Source: Echinococcus granulosus (lineage: Eukaryota; Platyhelminthes; Cestoda; Cyclophyllidea; Taeniidae). From it: 64,000 nt of DNA. Shown piece by piece: positions 24,980 through 34,300 of the stretch (its first letter is position 1; every line of letters begins with the position of its first letter). The notes under the pieces were generated by a model. It was given only the letters and a program-made list of their open reading frames with translations. It was not told the origin of the DNA and searched no databases. The translations under genes were made by a program, and so were the position numbers. The DNA lies in contig NW_020170427.1 in assembly GCF_000524195.1 (NCBI RefSeq), positions 553,183 through 617,182 on the forward strand, given 5' to 3'.

Positions 24980-25790
24980 ATGAAGCAATGCATTTTGCTG
25001 AGTTTGATTGCTTTGACTCAGCAGAAGGAGACTAAGAATAGAGCGTTTCTCCTACGGACACATCAGTCACCAGGCACTTTGCCCTAGTCAATACCGCTGA
25101 CTGTTCCCTAAAAAGGAAAAGTTTATCTTAGCAAACTTCCATTTATAGTGCCTTGGATTGGACTGTGTAGAGAATATCGATAGGGAGATATTGAAAGTGA
25201 AAAGTAGGTGGATAACATTGACTTCAGATGTGGTTGATTGGCCTTTAACAGGTGAGAAAAGGCTTTTGCAGTGCATCGCACATCCGCACAAATCTACGAA
25301 GGTGCATAATGTGATGTGGATGAAAAGGTGAGCGCTTTAGAAATGCGGGATGGATAGTGGAAAGTGGTAGTGAATAGGACCATCTACCTACCTTGGAGGG
25401 ACTTATCACTAAAATTAATGGAGAGTGCAATGCGGTAGAGCATACCCTATCTTTTCAAAAAGCCATAAGAAAGGCTTTCCTCATTTCTTTATTCCCCATA
25501 GCCTCTGCTCACCTATTAGTGTAGCACCTATTAAATAGTCTTTCTCTTATCGTGCCCACCACCTTCACAAACATTTGGGTTTGCAGTGGGTCAGTGAAGA
25601 TTGCATTAAGCCACGGCCTTCTAAGGTTTGGGTGATTACTCCACATCTGTGGAATGAGGGTGCTGCATGCCTTTGGGTTGAAGTAGGAGAAGCTGACTGC
25701 TCTGCTTGATTGTTCTTGCCTTACGTAGCAGGAAACGTTGCCTGTCTGTTTAAGAACCTTCAAAGTCTATACTTGCACAACTTGCATTTG
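24980..25790 (-). repeat. Interspersed repeat family R1, copy B (inverted)
   Basis: The longest alignable partner of copy A (10840-11520), in reverse complement. Reading the minus strand gives, in order, TAGACTTTGAAGG, a GTCAGCTTCTCCTACTTCAA segment, GCAATCTTCACTGACC, ATTTTAGTGATAAG, AAGGCCAATCAACCAC and GACTAGGGCAAAGTGCC, each matched in copy A in that order. With copy A it forms an imperfect inverted pair about 13.5 kb apart. Confidence 0.75.
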
Positions 25791-26998
25791 CAGCAGTAGT
25801 AATACCCTTATCAGTTCATTGGCGTAGGAGAAGACGGGAGGAAGACCATATTTTTGGCATTTTTTGGAAGAAAAGGGTAATGAATAGCATGTTTGAGTGA
25901 CGACAACGTGCTTTGAAACACGCACACTACATTAACTTGCACGACTCTACAAGTGTAATTGAATATGCTGATATACAGCTGAGAGTAGATATTGTTAACG
26001 CATGCCTAGGTCACCCATTGAAGGCTTTGATATCTACGCACAAAGGCACTTCAAGTGTGTAGCTTTACCGGATAAAGAGAAGCAAAAGAAAAATGTGACA
26101 AAAGCGTTATCTCTTATAGGCGTTGACATTGTAGTGTTCGGAGCGATGCAGGATGTTGGGTCAGTGGAGCAAGAAGAGGAGGAATCACTAGCACCAGAGC
26201 CACTGCTAATAGCAGCTCCTGTAACACTAATGGGACCTGAGAGCTGAGCAATCGGTAGGACAGAGGATTTCGATGTAGGGAGAAGTGAAAATGTACCTGA
26301 ATGTTGGACTTGCAACGGCACCATAAACACTCCTGCTGCCACAGTCTTTTGTGCGTCACCGATTTGTTGAATTATCAGAAAAATCAAGACGTCGTAGGGA
26401 ATCCGTTGATTATACGATCTGTTGGACGTAGAGAAGTTCTTAAGTCGATTTTTGATGCACAGCAAGAATGACCTCCAGAAATGGGAGTTTTAATCCAAAT
26501 CACTAAACAAATATTAAAGTTTACCTAGTATTCTATCCCTACTAGTTCTTCTCCATCCTCTAATCATTTAACATGGATTTAGTCCAGCTTTCTTATTTGT
26601 AACCATTCCATCCGAAACTATCATTCCGTCCATTTTAGATCTCTGCGCGACAATTTTCTTTCCTAAATCTACCTACATTCTCTCCCTGTCATTCTACTAT
26701 TCGTTAAACATCTTTTTGGTAAATCAACACGCAAACAGTGAATATCAAGTTGGATGATTCCAGATGAAGCGAGTTACAAGTAATCCTGAATTGGCCTTAA
26801 CAATACGATTTCATCCACCTTAATAGACATTCAATCGACAAAGTAATTTAACCTGCTTCGAGGTGATAAGTTTAAACTGGATTACTTTGACAGAAAAGAC
26901 ACCAACAGTGAAATGGACATAAGTTGTAGCGATCCAACAGTTTCCTCCGGCTTATAGCAAAGAATGGCTACAGTAACACGAGTTCTTGGAGAGCAAAA
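25791..26998. other. No recognised gene; pyrimidine-rich tract at 26520-26720
   Basis: The minus-strand frame 26034-26465 (143 codons) and its + strand shadow 26002-26247 have no recognisable motif. Bases 26520-26720 are another CCATCC/CATTC-rich tract like that at 15460. Confidence 0.4.
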
Positions 26999-27039
26999 TG
27001 AATGACAAATCGCATTTTGCGAATACGATTTGTCATTCA
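26999..27039. repeat. Perfect-arm hairpin, 14-bp arms, 13-nt loop
   Basis: The left arm TGAATGACAAATCG (26999-27012) is the exact reverse complement of 27026-27039. A shorter alternative hairpin, TCGCA-TTT-TGCGA, sits at 27010-27022. It is far more symmetrical than its surroundings. It could be a small foldback element remnant, a structured RNA segment or chance. The second copy is at 61031-61071. Confidence 0.85.
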
Positions 27040-27199
27040 GTGGAACAAAGTCGATCCTACTTGCTAGGCAAGAGATAGAATAACATTTCAGAAACAGCCA
27101 TTCAAAGCCAGTGGATGCTTATGCAACCAGTGCAGCGCATTTTGGTTAATAAATTTTTGCATTAAAGTGGAGGTCAATTGGTAATCTTGCCCGTGAAAC

Positions 27200-27440
27200 C
27201 TCCTTACCATCTCTCTATGTGCATTTCCTGTGCTCACCCCTCCACCCGCTCATCTAACCCAAAGTCATCCATCCTCCCGCCTTCTTTTAACCTACCTATC
27301 TATTTACCAATCCGTGAGCATTTACAACTCACCCACCTTCCATTCTTTTGGTTCAAATCCATCTTTATCTCACCATAGCCGAATCTAACCATCTTTACAT
27401 TCCATACCTACCTACCCATCCATCTAGACATTCCGCAGTT
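27200..27440. repeat. Degenerate CCATC/CTACC tract
   Basis: Pyrimidine-rich with CCATCC, CTACCTATC and CTACCTACCCATCCATC words, like 15460-15740. No coding signal. Confidence 0.6.
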
Positions 27441-27589
27441 CTGAACCGTTTTTCCCTTATTCCACTGAAATCCACCCAATAATCTATTGACATGGAAAAA
27501 ACGGAGACAGCCGCTTTTGATTACTATTTTGTTTTGAAACAATTTTGACCAGTAATTTTGCCCTTAGATCTACCTATTCATCCATCCTT

Positions 27590-27976
27590 CTACAATGAAA
27601 TTGAGGGAGGAAGGGAAAATTGCACAAAAATAATATGAAAATACTCAAATATTTGCTTGGGTAGGGCGGGATAGCCAGGGTGGTAAAGGGAATCTAGAAC
27701 CATTACACAGTATTTCCCAACATCAACTTCTCTCTCAACCCTCCTGTTGTCCAATAATGACTCTGTTAGGGTGTTTCTTAGAGACGGAGTCAAAGTCCTC
27801 ACGAAGACGACGGAGCGTCCAGCAACTGCCGTACTAGGCATTTGATTACTGTGTTCTTCCAACTCTTCTGCTATTGCGATGTTTTTGGTTTTTTTGGAGA
27901 CTTTATCCATGGCGTTGACGACTGTAATTGCGGCTCCGAGTAGGGTGTAATACAGGAAGAGAAATGAATAAGCCAT
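27590..27976 (-). CDS. Hypothetical small protein with signal-peptide-like start (128 aa)
   Basis: Unrecognised open frame on the minus strand beginning ATG GCT. The first 22 residues have a short polar start (MAYS), a hydrophobic core (FLFLYYTLLGAAITVV) and an N-A end before MDKVSKK, which looks like a cleavable signal peptide. The rest is mixed and charged (EELEEHSNQ, RRVEREVDVGK) with one cysteine, and ends in a hydrophobic stretch. If real it might be secreted or membrane-anchored. No family is recognised, no partner exons are obvious, and it stands alone in a repeat-rich gap. Flatworms do secrete lineage-specific small proteins, but a chance frame of this length is quite possible. Confidence 0.25.
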   Translation of the reverse strand: MAYSFLFLYYTLLGAAITVVNAMDKVSKKTKNIAIAEELEEHSNQMPSTAVAGRSVVFVRTLTPSLRNTLTESLLDNRRVEREVDVGKYCVMVLDSLYHPGYPALPKQIFEYFHIIFVQFSLPPSISL

Positions 27977-29439
27977 CCTTATTATCTCATACGAAGAGAG
28001 AAAGATTGATTTTAGTGATTAGGTCCGTGAAAGAGGTGTAATACTTATGCTGTTTTAATGCACCTTTCAGGGAGGAGGCAAGCTGGAAATACGAATCTGG
28101 TGACAGGATCGTCCTCTCCCGTGCCTAGTGATTGCAATTCCCCCCTTCGTGGACGTTGTACTTTCCCTCTCGATCTATTCCTCTTTAATAAATATGCCTA
28201 AATTGAAATAACCGGGCTCTTCTAAGAACACTACGAACAGGGAAGCGGAGACCGCCGAGTCTCACTCTACAGAAGAATGTATTTAGTGAATGTTGCTATT
28301 CTTCTTCAAATTCAGTGAATACCTTAATCGTCAAAATACTTCAGGGTGAGATCTTTTAAGGTGCAAGTAAGGGTTGACCTACTGTTATTTTGAGAGATCT
28401 TAGAAATAAGCTAGTGGCAGCAGCAGTAAGGCTGGGAGTTTGTCGAGGGTATACCAGTTGCATTTCTCAAATTATAACAAAAGGAATTTATGCCCAGAAT
28501 TCTCACTGCAACAACTTTTAAGTAAATTGAGATTAGCCACTCAACGACCTATTTACTAACGCTTTATTTTGACTACTTTTCGGAGAATGAAATGAACAAC
28601 GACGAATTGATAGAAATTTACTTCTTGTTTTAGTCCAAAACCAATTTTTTTAACTATCCAGAAGTGACTCTAAGTAAAATTGTATACTGATTTTCGGAAA
28701 TCTGTTTCGTACAAAACCATGCTATCTTTTTAACACTAGCTTCTTTGCTAAAGAAAAGCCACAGGAGAATTGGAAAATTCCCATCCAAATATATTTCGAG
28801 GAAGGATCTCATAACTTCATTTTAGAAGTCCCCTTGTTAACAACTTAGACATTGTTTTTTAATAGCAAAGGCTAAAAAGTGGACTTGATTTGGTTGGACA
28901 TACCTTCCTGTGTTGTTTTTTTGGTGTCAAAACGGTAGTAAAATGATCGGCTCAATGGATTCGACATCGCAACGTTAACACGGAAAAACTTGAGTTGATA
29001 AGGTCAAGAGAAGCGGACGAAACATCAGAGTCACCGCCACCACGCACACCACCATTTACAACGGTGGAGGATACAGCAGTGCGGTAGAATCAGTAAGGGC
29101 TCACACTATTGAAGAAGGCGCAGGATGATCAGTTGTAAACAAAATTGCCACTATGGTAGAAAGAATGAGTCGCGTTGTTGGAACGGTCTATTGCTATAAA
29201 TATCAAAATGACACAGTGGATATATACTATTATCGGCTGGAAGAATACCGGACAAATAACGCTCCAGATTAGGGCATAAAACTCTTTGTTGTTGAATGCA
29301 CGGTAGTTGAAGAAGCAAACATGTGGGAATGTTTATTTTTACTTGAACTGAATGTAACTTGGGTACTACGTTTCACTTCTGTTGACGCAAATGGATTCAT
29401 GCGCTGCAACCTTGCGCCAAAAAGGTCCAAACCTCTGGG
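27977..29439. other. No gene seen
   Basis: AT-rich sequence with no supported open frame, no recognisable exon and no obvious repeat relation to other parts of the unit. Confidence 0.45.
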
Positions 29440-29540
29440 GACGAATTTAAGTCCACCCCAACGTGCGCAACTCAAACCATCAGTGGCCGCCGCTTTGGTC
29501 TCTAATAGCCTCACCTCACCTCAAATCAGTTAGGCTAGAC
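29440..29540 (-). repeat. Interspersed repeat family R3, copy 3 (inverted)
   Basis: The reverse complement reads GATTTGAGGTGAGGTGAGG, then AGAGACCAAAGCGGCGGCCA, matching the AGGTGAGGCGAGG and GGACCAAGGTGGTGGACA words of 24160-24265 in order. The two forward-strand open frames in this stretch are therefore probably repeat-derived. Confidence 0.6.
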
Positions 29541-30980
29541 TCAGCTAATCACACACCCCATTCCTGACAATCATTTCGACTGTTAAAGGAAAACTTCCCT
29601 TTTAAAATACTACTACTTCCTCTGACCTCATTCACCGCCTCAGTAGATAACTTGCCAATGGAGTACTCACCAGGCGACTATCTCTACCACCAAATTCCTC
29701 GTTTGTCGATGGACCAGTCTACTGTCTCTATCGCCTTTGACCTCGAACCAGTCTTTTGTAGCACCGATATTCAAAGCAATCGTATTTCAATAGCTTTCCC
29801 TCAACTCAACACCGTTCCATCCAACTCTTCTTGAAATGACCCATTAATTCATCATAGGGGAAACTGAATATTGTATCTAAGTCACTCGGACAAAAATAGA
29901 TGGATTCAAATAAGCCATCACTTCTTACTGACATTGTATTTGTTCTGTCTTTGTCTACTTTATTTCGAACTTGGCAGTGGGGCATTTTCCAAAGGTCGTG
30001 TTCTCTTCCCTTTTCAAGCCTAAGCTTGATACCTTTGCCTGAATGTTTGTTGTTTTACCACGACCACCATGTCTGCTCTTCGGATTCATCCCCGTGTTTC
30101 GAACGTGATCAACATGACCACACTTGTAGATGGAAGTGTCCACGGATCCTGGTATCCAATCGGCACGCCTTGGACTACAGGAGGCTCACACCTGACTACT
30201 TCGAAGATCAGTCAAGACTCAGACACAAGCCACAAGTATATCTGCATCCACACCTATGTATAATCCCAGTTTACCACAAACGTTTTCATCAAAACGTCAT
30301 TCCTATAGGGATCATGGGATGCGAACGCTCTGAGTGGACTGCTTTTCGCTAAGGGTTGTTCGCTGTTTTGAGTTATTAAGCGGCATCCACACGGCTACTA
30401 CCGGTGTTACTGCCACTTTCTCGTAAGGCTGATTGCTCACTCGACATGAAACGACGCAAATCAACAGTACGAGTTGAATGAACACGATTCCTCACCTGTT
30501 TTTTCCTACCCTTTTTGTGCACTCAATAGAGGGGGGCTAAGTCCATGCTGTTGAACCAACTAATCTCACAAGCAGTAGTTGGAGTTTTCTTAGTTCTTCC
30601 AAAAATCTGCCTCTCTTTAATAAGTCTCCTTGTTCCTTCAAATGGTCTGCTTAGACATAGTATAGGGGACGTGAGCAGTGAATGCATACTGCAGTTTACT
30701 TTCGGTCAGCGAACAAAACGAGGAGGGATTTCAGATGGCGTTGTATTGTACTGCTGGTACGTTTTATATCCAACTCTTCTCTCCGTTGAATATGCTTGTC
30801 GTACTGTGAACTGGTTTTCCCTCTCGGAACTCCAGCTGTACTTGCTTGAATCGAACATGATGTATTGCGACCCGACTCAGGTTCTCCCTTATGATCTTGG
30901 AAAAAGGCGTAGTCGTAGTATTGGTGACTCCGATCGACTTGTCCTCACCTTACTAATGCCCCTTCCACCTAGCCCAACAG
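29541..30980. other. Region upstream of the PCCB exons, no exon recognised
   Basis: This is where earlier PCCB exons would be expected. Bases 30545-31087 are open in one + frame, but that frame differs from the PCCB frame and gives no carboxyltransferase similarity beyond two or three short coincidences. The frames 29900-30352 and 30069-30263 match nothing I know. The stretch ends with the splice acceptor CCTAGCCCAACAG at 30980. Confidence 0.4.
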
Positions 30981-32146
30981 GCTATCGTGGACGAATCGGA
31001 TTTTTTCGAGCTAATGCCCACACATGCACCCAATCTCCTCACCGGCTTTGCGCGTCTGGCCGGCCGGCCAGTGGGTATTGTGGCTAATCAGCCCACCGTT
31101 GCCGCGGGCTGTGTGGACATCAACGCGGCCGTGAAGGGAGCTCGATTCGTTCGCTTCTGCGATGCCTTCGGTTTTCCCTTGGTCAACCTGGTCGATGTTC
31201 CTGGTTTTTTGCCGGGTGTTGGCCAGGAGGCTGGGGGCATAATTCGCCACGGGGCAAAGCTGATATTTGCCTACTGTGAGGCCAGTGTACCTAAAATGAC
31301 GGTGATCACACGGAAGGCGTATGGTGGGGCATATTGCGTGATGGGCTCGAAGCATCTGCGGGGCGATGTGAACTATGCCTGGCCTAGCGCAGAGGTAAGT
31401 TGAGTTGTGGTGAGGGTGGATGATTTGGGCTAAATAGCGAATGTCTATCACGTTGTCAGGTTGATACTTATTCTTCCAACTGTCTGGCCTCTTGCCCCTC
31501 TAGAGTGTCTCTATTGACTGCTCCGGCACTGATGCTCGATCATTATGTTGATCTCCCGCTGGTTCCTGATCGCTAAACTTGCATTTTCATCAACTTGAAG
31601 GTCAGTCCGGAAAAGCGATAGACATAAACTCCACACATTTGACAGTGCTTTGACCCAACAAGGAGGGGCGCGTTGCACTGGTGAGGATATCGGACATCCC
31701 ATACTTAGTGAAAGCACAGGAAGTGCAGATTGTCCAGCATCAATATGGTCGAATTGAGAGCCTATAACTTACCGTGGGATTCAATTATGCTTAACAATCT
31801 TGAGATGACATTCTTCTCGGAATGAGGCTAGGAGTGGTTTTATCCTGAAGAATTGCGTTCACCTACTTTTTCTTTCAATTAGATCGCGGTTATGGGAGCA
31901 AAGGGCGCCGTACCAATCGTCTTTCGCGACGAGCTTGGTGCGGCGGAGTCGACGGCCAAACTGGAGGCCACCTACGAGCGTGCCTTCGCTAGTCCATTTC
32001 CAGCAGCGGCGCGTGGCTATCTGGATGACATCATCGAGCCATGCACCACCCGAGCTCGACTCTGCGCTGACCTGGACCTCTTGAAGGACAAACGCGTACC
32101 TACTGCTAATCAGTACCCACGAAAACATGCCAATATGCCGCTTTGA
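30981..32146 (+). CDS. PCCB: Propionyl-CoA carboxylase beta chain, C-terminal two exons (partial)
   Basis: Exons 30981-31394 and 31883-32146 join in phase 0 across a 488-bp GT-AG intron and encode the last 225 residues. PCCB is the mitochondrial carboxyltransferase subunit that moves CO2 from carboxybiotin to propionyl-CoA, making methylmalonyl-CoA. Visible landmarks are [82 protein letters not shown] joined to [29 protein letters not shown] and the end RKHANMPL. The human protein has 539 residues, so about 310 N-terminal residues, including the N-terminal crotonase-like half, are not accounted for. The acceptor at 30979-30980 shows upstream exons must exist if the gene is functional; I found none back to RBM22. 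Frames and splice sites here are intact. Confidence 0.93.
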
Positions 32147-34300
32147 GGATGAGATCTAACGCTTGTTATCCTCTCTAGCCTATTTGGGTGTGAATAGAGG
32201 CGAATGTGATCGCTTCCTATGCATATAGGACGAAATGTTAGGGGCATTTCTTGCAGTTTTGCGAAACATTTTGCAAATGGATTAGACCACTCTAAGTACG
32301 AAGGAAATAGCTCTTTGGTTTTAATGTCTGGCTATCGATGTGATGATTGTTCCAGCCGAGTGAAAGCTGGTGTATCGTGAATGACGTCAGACGCAGTATG
32401 GAGCTGAGACGAAGCTTGCGTGGGTAGTGGTACTGTATCACGTTGACACTTTCTTCCCCCCGTTACTTGGTCACGTCACTGTTGCGTGGGACTCTGACAC
32501 CCGTTCTCTGATTCGGGGAGTTACTGGGATGCATGTTTGTTTTGCTGCAACTTCTTATGTCAGAGGTGTCCCAGCTCTGCAAACTGCGTGGTCTCGCTGA
32601 CATCGCCTCTACTTTAAGTGAATATGGGAATTAAGTCCATATGTGACTTGTATATTCCAGTAGAAGCCTCATTTGAATGTCCTATTTGGTCTTCCATAAA
32701 TCTGTCTTGGCGGCCGAGGGACAATGAGGGGGGAAGTGAATGGTTTGCACTGGTGGCAGTGATGGTGGATAGGCGGACAGTTTGAATGCGCCAAAGCTGA
32801 GCTATGGATGTCGGTAGGCCTTGCGCTCGCTCTTCGTATGCTATTTCCAGCTGTGGTGATGTACGGTACTGCTGCAGATACATATCTTTAGGAATGCCAC
32901 ACAAAACTAGTCGGTGGGACACCCTCCAAGTGGCAATGTAGTAATAGAATTGTTGGGATGACGCTTCTTCCACTGCGATTTGAGAATGAGGGATGGTGAC
33001 AAACACCATGTTAGAAGCCTTAGCAGCGTGATAAAGTGGGTCTCTCCTAAATTACTACCTCTGAGATCAAGAAATGGGCAGTTGTCTAGATTCTTCTCTG
33101 AAATTCCAAGAGATAGACGGTGTTTCAGCCCCTCCAGACTTCCATGAAGGCGAAAGAAGACCTAATGCTGGGGTAGAAAATATGATGAAGTTCTGCAATA
33201 GGGCATGAGGCTACTGACATGGTCTAGCACCAAAATTAAGATAAACACACAAATGACGCAAGACAGTGATTACTTAGGCGAAATGATGGAGTTGGCAATG
33301 GGGAAGCTTCATTTTATTCTCCCCAGATACCTGGTTAAGAAGGAGAATTTGAAACGAACACAAAGGATTCAATTAATCTTGGCGTTTCGCCACGGTTGTC
33401 AAGTTATGATAGAGCTAAAGGAGTTATGAGATGCATTCAAGTGGTAGCCTTGCTGTCTTAGGTGTTCTACATGTGCTGCTTCTTTTAATGTACGCATTTC
33501 TTACCATCAATTTTTCACCATAAAATTAGCTGTTACATGTATGCTGTTACGTAAACACTTGGCTAAATCACATCAGATATTAATAAAGTAAATGTCAAGA
33601 AACGATTAAACGATTGCCACTTTGTCGATTCCAATAAATATTCTTCATTAGTTTTGGTGATAAAAGCCGCATAACTTCCATCAATAAAGCTACCTCTGCA
33701 TTTTTCTTGACAAAAACGCGTTTGTTCATATCGATAAATTATTTTTTGTTGGTTGGGTGGTTTGGCGGCTCTAGGTCACGATATCAGCTGCTTAAATTAT
33801 ATAAATGGGTTAAATCCTTCTCTTACACATTGGATTCAAGCATCATGCCTTCTAAATCATTAAGACTCACATAATATGTGTATTTTTTCACAACATTGTT
33901 GCCGCAATATTATCATGCACTATTTTTTTGAAAAAGCTTAAGGAAAGGGCGAAAAAATTGTGTAAAATACGATGACGTTGCAGGGATGCATTTTAGACTC
34001 CTTCATTCAAGGACTGATATTCGCATCATTATCTTAATAGACATGGGCCACCTCAAATTATTCGACTAATTCATTAAAAACTGATATATATTTATACTAT
34101 GGATATCTACAGCTTCTATTCACAAAAGTGCATCGGATTTAAACGTTCGATTAATTGGTTTTTAATTTGTTTGGCCACTGGTTACAGTCTGTAAGCGGAT
34201 GGCTTTTTTTGCTTAAAGTATGACTGACGAGAGTTTTTTTCAACATTAACCAGAACTATTTTATATTCGTCTTATCCTAAATGCACTATTTACTCTAGGA
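32147..34300. other. PCCB downstream spacer up to the second XKR copy
   Basis: Contains one minus-strand candidate frame (32614-33009, listed separately). Bases 33470-34300 are strongly AT-rich. AATAAA words occur at 33582, 33633 and 33683, too far from the PCCB stop to assign confidently. The recurrence of window position 1 falls at 34033 with no visible discontinuity. Confidence 0.5.
32614..33009 (-). CDS. Hypothetical open frame, 131 aa, convergent with PCCB
   Basis: Unrecognised frame with an ATG start and balanced amino-acid composition (WRVSHRLVLCGIPKDMYLQQ near residues 28-47, LEIAYEERAQGLPTS near 54-68), unlike the low-complexity frames elsewhere in the unit. It has no signal peptide, membrane segment or motif I can name. 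A possible acceptor (CTGCTAAG) lies 10 bases upstream of the ATG on its strand, so it could be the last exon of a minus-strand gene running toward PCCB, but I see no partner exon. It may equally be chance. It is present once because the second copy is cut before it. Confidence 0.25.
   Translation of the reverse strand: MVFVTIPHSQIAVEEASSQQFYYYIATWRVSHRLVLCGIPKDMYLQQYRTSPQLEIAYEERAQGLPTSIAQLWRIQTVRLSTITATSANHSLPPSLSLGRQDRFMEDQIGHSNEASTGIYKSHMDLIPIFT

Noticed and set aside
27350..27360. GGTTCAAATCC, a tRNA B-box-like word
   Set aside because: No A-box, acceptor stem or cloverleaf can be formed with the flanking sequence, which is a pyrimidine-rich tract.
30545..30980. Possible earlier PCCB exon (LISLLVPSN and SDRLV resemble PCCB words)
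   Set aside because: The matches are short, the sequence between them is unlike PCCB, and the frame does not join the 30981 exon as a continuous carboxyltransferase.
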